From NCBI GenBank assembly GCA_017417385.1, contig JAFPZF010000068.1:1-64000 (forward strand): DNA of 64,000 bases, given 5' to 3'. The notes beneath the pieces are model-generated. The model was not told the origin of the DNA, did no database searches, and saw nothing but the letters and a program-made list of their open reading frames with translations. Source of the DNA: Bacteroidales bacterium. Its GTDB lineage: Bacteria; Bacteroidota; Bacteroidia; Bacteroidales; Marinilabiliaceae. The translations under genes and the position numbers were made by a program. Of this stretch, positions 34,443 through 42,187 are shown piece by piece. Each line of letters opens with the position of its first letter. The stretch's first letter is position 1.

Positions 34443-37400
34443 TTACTTGATGATGACGATACGGCTGCCGGCGTCGGAGCGGCGGATGAAGCAGCCACGT
34501 GTCGGGTTGGCGACAGGGCGACCAGCGAGGTCGAAGAGCTGCACGTTGTCGTCGTCGTTGCCGATGATTTCGTCAGGAGACTCGACAGCACCTTCAGCCT
34601 TGAGAGCCTTGTTGACGTTGTAGCCGAGGCTCTTGTAGTACTCTACAGGGCTGTAGCCGAGGTGTGGAGTCTGGTCGTAGCCGCAGTTCTGCCAAGCGAT
34701 AGCCATATCGTAGGTGTGGTCGTCGCGGAGCCAAGGCAGCTTGTAGTCGCTAGGCGTCGTCGTCGTGAAGATCGTCAGGTAGTAGTTGCCGCCATTGGTA
34801 GCCCAGTAGACAGCCTCCTCGCGCCAGTCGCCATAGATGTCGCACTGGAGGTTCGGGTTGTACTTCGTGCTATTGATAGAGTTGGCGCCATAGCCGTAGC
34901 TGTAGAGCGTCATAGTCCTGCCCCAAGACTTCGAGCTACTGTTCCACTTGTCGATATGAGAGCGGTCGTGGTACTCGTCGAGGAGGTCTCCGTCCCAATA
35001 GATACGGTAGTTGATGCTGGAGCTGTTGGTCGAGCCGTTGTGCCAGGGGCCGATGTTGACGCCCTTGCAAGTCATCAAGTTGCCGTCGCCCCACTCCATA
35101 ACCTCAGAGCCGTCGTAAGTCTCGTCGCAGTCGAGAGCCATACCGCGAGCCGTGTCGCCGCCAGTCTGAGCGCGGTACATGAGGACCCTGCCTGTACGAG
35201 CGTCGAACATAGCGGCGTCGTAGGCTGCGCTGGTCTCCTCGGTGATGATGAAGACCTCAAGTCCCGGGTTGGATGGGTCGAAGTCGCCGATATGCGTAGC
35301 GTCGCCGTGTCCGAGTCCGGAGCGCCAGAGGACAGTTCCGTTGTGGTCGAGCATAGCAGCGCCGACAAGGATTTCGTCGAAGCCGTCGTTGTCTACGTCG
35401 GCGACAGATACGCTATGAGCTCCTTGTCCGTAGATGCCCTGACCTGGGGTCGTCGAAGAGTGCTTCCAGACCACGTTGAGGCTAGAGCCCGTCCATGTGT
35501 AGGCTGCGGCGTAGCTGTAGGTGTAGATGCCGCGGAGCGTGACAGCGCATGGAGTTGGTTTGCCGTTGACGTTGAGAGTTGCGACGCAGCCCTTGAACCA
35601 GTTGCCACGGTGTCCGTAGGTGTTGCCGTCGGTATAGCCGCGTCGGTCGTCCCAGTTGCTATGAGCGCTGAAGAGAGGCCAGTAGTTGATAGTAGCGAGC
35701 TCGCGACCGGTAGCGCCGTCGAAGCAAGTGATCCATTCCTGACCGCCATCAGTTATGACACCTGCGCTGTTGACAGAAGAGGCGTAGTGGTTGGCGTTGG
35801 CAGCAGGGCCTTTGTGCAGGAATGCGCCAGTAGCGTCCTTTGAGCCCTGCGCCGTCTTGGCGATAACCTCGCCACGGCCGTCGCCGTCGAAGTCGTAGCA
35901 GAGGAAGGTGAATCGGCAGCCAGCGAGGACGTTAGGACCGAAGTTGATACGCCAGAGTCGTGTTCCGTCGAGCTTGTAGCAGTCGAGAATAGCGGGGCCA
36001 GTGGCAGAAGCCGTTGCGCCCGTGTTGGAAGGGTCCCATCTGACGATAATCTCCTGTTCGCCGTCGCCGTCCATGTCGTAGGCGGAGCAGTCGTTCGGGT
36101 GGTAGTTGACGACAGAGCCGTTAGGCATCGTGTAGTCACCAGGGTAGCTGAGCTGGATATGGTGGAAGAAGGCGTTGTCGCAGCGGACGTCGGACTGGCA
36201 GTCGATGAGAGCACCGTTTCCGTCGAAGACGTCGAGGCTGAAGAGAGCGTTAGCGTAGTTGCTCGGGAGTGTGACGTTAGTCTTGTCAGTCAGAGTAGCG
36301 ACGAGGTTGCCGTCAGCGTAGAGCTTGTAGGTCGTCGTGAAAGGGTTGTCGGTGTCTCGCATACGCCAGCTGACAAAGACATCCTGACCGTTGACGGCCT
36401 TGCAAGCCCAGAGGCCTCGGTTCTGCTTAGCGAAGTTGTTGCCGAGGGTTGTCGTCGTGTACTCGACAGTGACGACAGGGTTCATCATATAGCCACCGGC
36501 AGCGGCCGTCTCGTAGACGATAAGGTTGGCTACCTTGCCGTCAGTGTTGCCTCGGAGAGCGTTCGTGATGTCGAATGTTGCGGTCTCGTAGGTGCGGGAG
36601 CTGCGAGTTGTCGTGGTGTAGGTGTTGCCGAGCGTCGTGATGCTCTTATCGGCCGAGTTGAACGTCATGTTGTTGCTGACGGCAGTGTTGTTGAAGCCGA
36701 CGCCCCATGTTGTCGTGCGCTTGCTATCAGAGCTGCCGGAGACGTTCATGGTAAGAGTGGCGCGCGTGATGTTGCCGTTGAGGGAAGACACGTCGACACT
36801 CATATAGCCGATCTTGTTGACGCCCCATGCTGAGTTGCCGAGGGCGACGGAGCCATTTGATAACTTGTTGAAGCCGATATGAGTTGGCTGGTCGAGAGGC
36901 AGGAAACCGGCTGCGGAGTTAGGGTTGCTGCCGTCTATGGTAGTCAGTCGGAGCACGCCGGTTGACGTGTGAGAGACAGGGGCGGTGTACTCGATAGTGA
37001 CTACCGGGTTCTTCATGTAGCCGCCGGCAGCTGCGAGTTCGTAGATAATCAGGTTAGCAGCCTTGCCGTAGGAGGCGCTTCCAGCGAGAGCCGGAGTGAT
37101 GTCGAAAGTAGCAGTCTCGAAGACGCTGGACGAGCGAGTAGCCGTCGTGTAGGTGTTGCCCGTCGTCGTGATGGAGCGGTCGGCGTTGTTGTAGGATGTG
37201 GATGTAGAGACAGTCGTCCCGTTGTAGCCGACGCCCCAAGTAGTCGTTCTCCTGCTGTCGGTGCTACCGGACACCTGCATAGAGAGCGTAGCTCGGATAA
37301 TGTCGCCGCTAAGAGCTGGGACCTCGACTCTTGCGTAGCCGATTCTGTTCACACCCCAAGCCGTGTTGCCGAACGCGACAGTGTTGCCACTGATCTTGTT

Positions 37401-37571
37401 GTAGCCCACCTGAGCTGTGGAGCCTGTAGGGATGTAGCCAGAAGCTGCATCTGGGTTATTTGCGTCAACAATTTTCCAGTTGACAGTTGCTGTCGTCGTG
37501 TTGCCCGCCTGAGCCGCAGAGCAGAGGACGAGGGCGAGGACAGCCGAAAAGATCGCAGAAAACTTCCTCAT
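34443..37571 (-). CDS. PL11-type rhamnogalacturonan lyase with duplicated N-terminal domain and T9SS tail
   Basis: 1042 residues. After a signal peptide come two tandem copies of a domain of about 165 residues (TTTWGVGYNGTTVSTSTSYN in the first, TTTWGVGFNNTAVSNNMTFN in the second; both end GGYMxNPVVTxEYT), likely carbohydrate-binding. The catalytic part begins LGNNFAKQNRGLWACKAVNG and has calcium-binding, FG-GAP-like DxDGDG segments (AYDMDGDGEQEIIV; CYDFDGDGRGEVIAKT; VADVDNDGFDEILVG), as in YesW/PL11 enzymes that cleave the pectin backbone rhamnogalacturonan I. The end (VQLFDLAGRPVANPTRGCF) is a T9SS sorting tail, so export to the outside is expected. No other pectin genes or SusCD are adjacent. 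Confidence 0.9.
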   Translation of the reverse strand: MRKFSAIFSAVLALVLCSAAQAGNTTTATVNWKIVDANNPDAASGYIPTGSTAQVGYNKISGNTVAFGNTAWGVNRIGYARVEVPALSGDIIRATLSMQVSGSTDSRRTTTWGVGYNGTTVSTSTSYNNADRSITTTGNTYTTATRSSSVFETATFDITPALAGSASYGKAANLIIYELAAAGGYMKNPVVTIEYTAPVSHTSTGVLRLTTIDGSNPNSAAGFLPLDQPTHIGFNKLSNGSVALGNSAWGVNKIGYMSVDVSSLNGNITRATLTMNVSGSSDSKRTTTWGVGFNNTAVSNNMTFNSADKSITTLGNTYTTTTRSSRTYETATFDITNALRGNTDGKVANLIVYETAAAGGYMMNPVVTVEYTTTTLGNNFAKQNRGLWACKAVNGQDVFVSWRMRDTDNPFTTTYKLYADGNLVATLTDKTNVTLPSNYANALFSLDVFDGNGALIDCQSDVRCDNAFFHHIQLSYPGDYTMPNGSVVNYHPNDCSAYDMDGDGEQEIIVRWDPSNTGATASATGPAILDCYKLDGTRLWRINFGPNVLAGCRFTFLCYDFDGDGRGEVIAKTAQGSKDATGAFLHKGPAANANHYASSVNSAGVITDGGQEWITCFDGATGRELATINYWPLFSAHSNWDDRRGYTDGNTYGHRGNWFKGCVATLNVNGKPTPCAVTLRGIYTYSYAAAYTWTGSSLNVVWKHSSTTPGQGIYGQGAHSVSVADVDNDGFDEILVGAAMLDHNGTVLWRSGLGHGDATHIGDFDPSNPGLEVFIITEETSAAYDAAMFDARTGRVLMYRAQTGGDTARGMALDCDETYDGSEVMEWGDGNLMTCKGVNIGPWHNGSTNSSSINYRIYWDGDLLDEYHDRSHIDKWNSSSKSWGRTMTLYSYGYGANSINSTKYNPNLQCDIYGDWREEAVYWATNGGNYYLTIFTTTTPSDYKLPWLRDDHTYDMAIAWQNCGYDQTPHLGYSPVEYYKSLGYNVNKALKAEGAVESPDEIIGNDDDNVQLFDLAGRPVANPTRGCFIRRSDAGSRIVIIK

Positions 37572-37669
37572 GCCATTGCATTTTTAAGATTAACAACACG
37601 AAGTTATAAAAAGAAAGTTAAAAATGCAACAAACGCGAAAAAAAATCGTAGGGGAAACACCTAAAGTAG

Positions 37670-37700
37670 TTTGCTTAGGGGCGAAAAGGGGCTATATTTG
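37670..37700 (+). promoter_or_regulatory. Bacteroidetes-type promoter of the duplicated membrane protein gene
   Basis: TTTG (37670-37673), 19 bases, TATATTTG (37693-37700): an exact match to the phylum consensus, 20 bases before the start codon. Confidence 0.8.
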
Positions 37701-37720
37701 CAGAAAAAGATAAATCAAGG

Positions 37721-38686
37721 ATGAAGGAAGGAGTAGTCAGGAACCTGCTAGCGGTGTTGGTCGTAGCGGTGATGGGGATAGTCTCGAGTGTCGTAGGAGA
37801 TCGGGAGTTGATATTTCCGGAGTTAGGAGCTTTAGCGGTCGGTTTGTTAGTCGTCCCGAAGCAGGTATGGCATGTCGGGAAGCTGCAGTTAATACTGTTG
37901 ATGGGAGGAGCAGCGGCGATAGGATGGTCGTTGGTACGCTGGGCAGGCGTAGTCGGATATGGAGGTCAGGCGTTGATAGCCGTAGCGGGAGTAGCGATAC
38001 TAATGTATATATTAGGTGTGAGTGTACCGCCGGCGATAGCGGCGGCCGTGCTACCCGTGTTGACCGAGATAGACTCTGAGCTGTACGTGATAAGTGTCGT
38101 CGTGATGAGTGTAGTCGTTGTGATAATGCAGGACATAGAGAGGGCGGCAGGAGTCAGGAGCGTCTCGATGGGATTTTGGAAGAGGCGGAAGGAGTACACG
38201 TTGAGAGACTTGAAGCGATGGCTACTAATAATATTGTGTCTAGTCCCGTTGGTTGTCGTGAGCGTATTGGTAGATTGGCGATTCCTGATAGCGCCGCCGT
38301 TGATAGTCACGTTGGTAGAGTTCTCGGTGGCGACGAGTGGATTTCGTCATAGGCCGTGGCAAGTATTGTTCTTGATAGTGTTTGCGTCGGCGGTCGGGAC
38401 TACGTTGGCCACGTTTTGTGGGGAGATGGGGATATCGCCGTTGTTTTACTCGATACCCACATATATAATAATGTTAGGAGTGTTCAGCCTCTTCGTGAAG
38501 CCCTTTGCGCCGGCGGCGGCGACGTGCCTATTGCCGATGGTGATACCCGTCGAGGACGTATGGTTGTTGCCGATAGAAGTATTGATGGGCGGTGCGTACG
38601 TCATATTGATCTCGGCGATCCCGAACTTAGCGTGCAAAAGGAGCAAGGGAGAGAAAGGGGAGAAGGGAAGCAAGATAGAAGGCTGA
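37721..38686 (+). CDS. polytopic membrane protein with two homologous halves (HPP-like)
   Basis: 321 residues with about ten membrane segments. The halves mirror each other: LIFPELGALAVGLLVVPKQV...LQLILLMGGAAAIGW...PPAIAAAVLPVLTEID in the first and LIAPPLIVTLVEFSVATSGF...WQVLFLIVFASAVGT...APAAATCLLPMVIPVED in the second. A basic cytoplasmic loop (FWKRRKEYTLRDLKRW) separates them and the C-terminus is basic. The layout recalls the HPP family of membrane proteins, possibly transporters; I would not go beyond that. Single gene with a consensus promoter and a terminator. Confidence 0.8.
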   Translation: MKEGVVRNLLAVLVVAVMGIVSSVVGDRELIFPELGALAVGLLVVPKQVWHVGKLQLILLMGGAAAIGWSLVRWAGVVGYGGQALIAVAGVAILMYILGVSVPPAIAAAVLPVLTEIDSELYVISVVVMSVVVVIMQDIERAAGVRSVSMGFWKRRKEYTLRDLKRWLLIILCLVPLVVVSVLVDWRFLIAPPLIVTLVEFSVATSGFRHRPWQVLFLIVFASAVGTTLATFCGEMGISPLFYSIPTYIIMLGVFSLFVKPFAPAAATCLLPMVIPVEDVWLLPIEVLMGGAYVILISAIPNLACKRSKGEKGEKGSKIEG

Positions 38687-38723
38687 GACGACAGAATAAG
38701 ACGAGACATATAAATACAATAAG

Positions 38724-38757
38724 AGGGGGCTGCACACCTATAGGTCTGCAGCCCCCT
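38724..38757. terminator. hairpin between the membrane protein gene and moxR
   Basis: 11-base stem AGGGGGCTGCA / TGCAGCCCCCT; the 12-base loop itself contains the palindrome ACCTATAGGT. It lies between convergent genes and can serve both, though no T-run follows on the plus strand. Confidence 0.7.
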
Positions 38758-38784
38758 AATAGTGAACTTCTGTGGTAGAGCAGA

Positions 38785-39741
38785 TTATTGCGGTACGCAG
38801 GTCTGCTCGGCGATCTCCTTGATGATAGCTTCGACCGTGCGGCCATCCATCTCAGCCTCGGCGGTGAGGGTGAGGCGGTGAGCGAGGACGGGGACTGCGA
38901 GCCTCTTAATGTCGTCTGGGACTACGAAGTCTCGGCCGTTGAGGAGGGCGTAGGCCTGGCTAGCCTGCATGAGTGCGATAGAAGCGCGGGGGCTTGCGCC
39001 GACGAAGATATGAGGGTGGGAGCGAGTCGTACTGACGAGGCGGATGATATAGTCGACCAGCTTGTCCTCGATCCAAGTCTTCTTGACCTTAGCACGAAGT
39101 TCAGCCAGTTCGGAGAGGGAGATGACCGGCTTGATGTCGTTGAGGCGTTGGAAGCCGACCTTCTCGCGATGGAGGAGGAGCATCTCCTTTTCGGCGTCCT
39201 GAGCCGGGTAGCCGACCTTGACCTTCATAAGGAAGCGGTCCATCTGAGCTTCCGGGAGGCGGTAGGTGCCTTCCTGCTCGATAGGGTTCTGGGTGGCGAA
39301 AATCGTGAAGGTGTCTCCCATGTTGTATTTCTTGCCGTCGATAGTAGCCTGACGTTCCTCCATGACCTCGAAGAGGGCGCTCTGCGTCTTAGCCGGTGCT
39401 CGGTTGATCTCGTCGACGAGGACGATATCGGCGAACACGGGTCCCGGGTGGAACTCGAACTGCGAGTTGGCCATATTGAAGATGCTGAGACCGAGGACGT
39501 CTGATGGCATCAGGTCTGCCGTCATCTGGATGCGGCTGAAGCGAGCGTCGACGAGGCGCGAGATGAGGCGAGCGGTGAGCGTCTTGGCGACGCCCGGGAG
39601 CCCCTCGATGAGGGCGTGACCGTCGGCGAGGAGGGTAGTCAGGAGAAAAGAGACGACCTCGTCCTGCCCCTTGACGACAGCGTTGATCTGATCGCGGAGC
39701 AGGTCGAGAGTGTTGTTTGTTGTTTGCAGTTCGTCTTCCAT
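38785..39741 (-). CDS. MoxR-family AAA+ ATPase
   Basis: 318 residues from the ATG at 39741; a longer open frame upstream runs through the promoter and the divergent gene. Walker A-like IEGLPGVAKTLTARLIS, Walker B DIVLVDEINRAPAKTQSALF with the MoxR signature, sensor 1 FATQNPIEQEGTYRLPEAQMD and the C-terminal lid (VGASPRASIALMQASQAYAL) are all clear. MoxR ATPases act as chaperones for maturing envelope or metal proteins, usually with DUF58 and VWA-domain partners; none of those is adjacent here. Confidence 0.94.
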   Translation of the reverse strand: MEDELQTTNNTLDLLRDQINAVVKGQDEVVSFLLTTLLADGHALIEGLPGVAKTLTARLISRLVDARFSRIQMTADLMPSDVLGLSIFNMANSQFEFHPGPVFADIVLVDEINRAPAKTQSALFEVMEERQATIDGKKYNMGDTFTIFATQNPIEQEGTYRLPEAQMDRFLMKVKVGYPAQDAEKEMLLLHREKVGFQRLNDIKPVISLSELAELRAKVKKTWIEDKLVDYIIRLVSTTRSHPHIFVGASPRASIALMQASQAYALLNGRDFVVPDDIKRLAVPVLAHRLTLTAEAEMDGRTVEAIIKEIAEQTCVPQ

Positions 39742-39775
39742 AAAAGAGAGGTGTAATCCAAGTCTAAGTTTATGC

Positions 39776-39783
39776 CAAAGGTA
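39776..39783 (-). promoter_or_regulatory. -7 element of moxR
   Basis: TACCTTTG on the reverse strand, an exact TAnnTTTG, 34 bases before the moxR start codon. No clear -33 box. It faces away from the kinase promoter at 39843. Confidence 0.5.
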
Positions 39784-39842
39784 GTAAAAAAACGTGGAAG
39801 CACATAGGGGGGAGAGAGGAAACTTGGGAGCGAGAAGTTTTG

Positions 39843-39850
39843 TATCTTTG
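39843..39850 (+). promoter_or_regulatory. -7 element of the histidine kinase gene
   Basis: TATCTTTG, an exact TAnnTTTG, 21 bases before the ATG at 39872. The nearest -33 candidate (CTTG at 39823) is spaced at only 16 bases, so this is moderate evidence. Confidence 0.5.
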
Positions 39851-39871
39851 CTACCTGAAAAACAACAAAGT

Positions 39872-40852
39872 ATGTCTACATTTAATATTCTCTGGTTTGT
39901 AAGCTGTGCGTTGCAGGTGTTTGCGGCGGTGATGGCAATCAAGTTGACGAAGTTGACGAAGCTCAATCCGTCGTGGCTGATAATATGTGCGGGTCTGATA
40001 GTGATGTCGACGAGGAGCGTGATCCAGATAGTGAACGTATTCGTGCCGGACTTCGGATTTGACACTCATGAGCCGTACACCATAGGCAGTGTCGTCGTGT
40101 CGTTGTGTTTTGCCGTCGGCGTCTTCATGATAAAGAACATGTTCGTCCTGCTCGGGGAGGCGGAGGCGCGTCAGAGGGAATACGAGAAGATGCTGCTGAA
40201 CACGACCATCATGACGGAGGAGAACGAGCGTCGACGGTTTGCGACGGAGCTGCATGACGGGCTGGGGCCGTTGCTGTCGTCTATCAAGATGGGTTTCTCG
40301 GCGGTAGCGGACGACATATCGGACACGGGCGTCAGGTCGAACCTCGAGCAGGCGATAGGCGCGGCGATCTCGACAGTCAGGGAGATAAGCAACAACATGA
40401 GTCCTCACATACTGACGAACATGGGGCTCAGGAGAGCCATGACGAACTTCCTCGGGAAGATAGCGTTCCCGAAGGACATGAGAGTCAGCTATAACATCAG
40501 CATTTGTGACACGCGGTATTCGGCGACGAAGGAGATCGTCATGTACAGAGTCTTCTGTGAGCTCGTCAACAACACCCTCAAGCATGCGGACGCGACGGCG
40601 ATCAACTTCAGGCTGGAGGAGCGAGGGGGAGTCCTAAAACTCACATATAAAGATAACGGGACAGGCTTTGACCCGGCGACGCTCACGGACGAGCAGCGGA
40701 CGGGCATGGGGCTGTATAACATCATCTCGAGAGTCACGTCCATCAAGGGGACGTATAATTTCCGGACGGGAGGCGAGGTCGAGCCGACGGACGGACCGAC
40801 CGAGGGGCAGCACGGGATGATAGCCGAGATAGAGATCCCGATAAAAGACTAG
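39872..40852 (+). CDS. orphan sensor histidine kinase (NarL/DesK-type, HisKA_3)
   Basis: 326 residues from the ATG at 39872. Four hydrophobic segments at the N-terminus (ILWFVSCALQVFAAVMAIKL; WLIICAGLIVMS; IGSVVVSLCFAVGVFMI) form an integral-membrane sensor with little extracytoplasmic mass. A coiled coil leads to the phosphoacceptor FATELHDGLGPLLSSIKMGF (HisKA_3), then a HATPase with N-box FCELVNNTLKHADA, G1 YKDNGTGFD and G2 TGMGLYNI. No response regulator is next to it. Signal is unknown; membrane or lipid state is a guess from the architecture. Its stop overlaps convergent ispD by 4 bases. Confidence 0.92.
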   Translation: MSTFNILWFVSCALQVFAAVMAIKLTKLTKLNPSWLIICAGLIVMSTRSVIQIVNVFVPDFGFDTHEPYTIGSVVVSLCFAVGVFMIKNMFVLLGEAEARQREYEKMLLNTTIMTEENERRRFATELHDGLGPLLSSIKMGFSAVADDISDTGVRSNLEQAIGAAISTVREISNNMSPHILTNMGLRRAMTNFLGKIAFPKDMRVSYNISICDTRYSATKEIVMYRVFCELVNNTLKHADATAINFRLEERGGVLKLTYKDNGTGFDPATLTDEQRTGMGLYNIISRVTSIKGTYNFRTGGEVEPTDGPTEGQHGMIAEIEIPIKD

Positions 40853-41535
40853 GCGAGGAGGTTCGGGTAGGCCTTGATGAAAGCCTCGGCGATGACGAGG
40901 TCCGTAGGGGTCGTCAGCTTAATATTCTCGCGGTTGCCCTGACAGAGGTGGATATTGTAGCCGGCGGACTGGACGACAGAGGCGTCGTCGGTCGCGTCGT
41001 GGAAGTCGAAGAGATTGTAGGCCGACCATATAGCGTCTCGGCGGAACACCTGAGGGGTCTGAACTAGGAGGACCCTATTTCTATTCATCACATGACTATC
41101 GGAGGCATTGTCGTCGAGGATACGTACCGAGTCGACGGAGGGCAGGACAGGGATGGCCGAGCCGAAGGTGGCGGCATCCTCGAAGCAGCGGATGATAGTC
41201 TCGCGGCTCACGAGTGGTCGCACACCGTCGTGTACGCCGATAAAGTCAGCGTCCTGAACGGCGTCTAGACCATTCTTGACACTCTCGTAGCGGGTCTTGC
41301 CGCCCGGGACGAGAGAGACAGGGTAGTTGAAATCATAATCCTGACAGATCTTGTTCCAAGTCTCGAAGTGAGCCTCGGGGAGGACGAGGACAATCTTCAT
41401 ATTGCGGAAGGAGGCGAAGAGCCTGACAGTATGGAGGAGGACAGGTTTGCCGGCGAGGGTTATAAACTGCTTAGGGATGTCGGCGCCCATACGGGAGCCG
41501 CTGCCGCCGGCGACGATAATAATAGCTCTAGTCAT
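40849..41535 (-). CDS. ispD: 2-C-methyl-D-erythritol 4-phosphate cytidylyltransferase
   Basis: 228 residues from the ATG at 41535, which gives MTRAIIIVAGGSGSRMGADI, the nucleotide-binding start of IspD. LPSVDSVR, MNRNRVLLVQTPQVFRRD and ATDDASVVQSAG are further signatures. The enzyme makes CDP-methylerythritol in the non-mevalonate pathway that supplies isoprenoids, including the undecaprenyl carrier used by MraY/MurG encoded later in the window. It lies just downstream of a PAP2-type membrane phosphatase (10-base gap) and rpoN on the same strand. Confidence 0.96.
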   Translation of the reverse strand: MTRAIIIVAGGSGSRMGADIPKQFITLAGKPVLLHTVRLFASFRNMKIVLVLPEAHFETWNKICQDYDFNYPVSLVPGGKTRYESVKNGLDAVQDADFIGVHDGVRPLVSRETIIRCFEDAATFGSAIPVLPSVDSVRILDDNASDSHVMNRNRVLLVQTPQVFRRDAIWSAYNLFDFHDATDDASVVQSAGYNIHLCQGNRENIKLTTPTDLVIAEAFIKAYPNLLA

Positions 41536-41545
41536 GGCGGAATAA

Positions 41546-42172
41546 TCAGGCGAGCATGAGAACACGGAGGACGACGAACATGACGGCGAAGCCCAGGATG
41601 AAGCCCGAGAGCATCTGACCGGGAGTGTGAGCGTCCTCGTAGAGGCGAGCCCAAGCGGCGAGGCCAGAGACTATGAAGGCCCAGGCAGCAGCGAGGGAGA
41701 AGTCGATGTGCATCATGATGCCCGTCACGACGACGTAGGCGAGGAGGCCTCCGGCGCCGATAGCGTGGAGACTAATCTTCCAGAAGAGACTGACGCCTCC
41801 GGCGATAAAGAGGAGGAGACCTTCGCCGAGGATCATATTGCCGATAGGCGTGCCGGCGAGTCGAGCGCCCATGAGGTAGGAGCCGATGCATGTCGTGATG
41901 CTAATGATGAGGAGCGGGAGGGAGCGTTCGCGGCGGCGGGGCATCTCCATATCCGTCACGAAGCCGAAGGCGATAAAGACACCGAGGACGACGAGGGGGA
42001 TGAAGCAGGCGAAGAAGCCCACGTTCATGAGCATAGCCGTCTTGATCCCAGTCGGGATGCAGGAGTAGAAAGTCGGGCCGTAGAGAGTATAGAGAGTGCA
42101 GTATATCGGCATCATCAGTGGATGGACGATGATGGAGATAAACTTAGAGAACGAATTGAGAACCGAGTTCAT
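41546..42172 (-). CDS. PAP2-like integral membrane phosphatase
   Basis: 208 residues with about six membrane helices. The three PAP2 motifs are recognisable in relaxed form: RRRERSLP (motif 1), ISLHAIGAGG (motif 2, with its catalytic histidine) and ARLYEDAHTPGQMLSGF (motif 3, with the second histidine). These enzymes remove phosphate from lipid phosphates, such as undecaprenyl pyrophosphate or phosphatidic acid. The exact substrate is unknown. It is packed between rpoN (15 bases) and ispD (10 bases) in one direction, suggesting a shared transcript. Confidence 0.82.
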   Translation of the reverse strand: MNSVLNSFSKFISIIVHPLMMPIYCTLYTLYGPTFYSCIPTGIKTAMLMNVGFFACFIPLVVLGVFIAFGFVTDMEMPRRRERSLPLLIISITTCIGSYLMGARLAGTPIGNMILGEGLLLFIAGGVSLFWKISLHAIGAGGLLAYVVVTGIMMHIDFSLAAAWAFIVSGLAAWARLYEDAHTPGQMLSGFILGFAVMFVVLRVLMLA

Positions 42173-42187
42173 AGTAAGAGCGAGTGG

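Noticed and set aside
34431-35843. 470-codon plus-strand open frame opposite the PL11 lyase
   Set aside because: Antisense to clear calcium-binding and catalytic segments of the lyase; Val/Ala/Asp-rich composition is a shadow effect.
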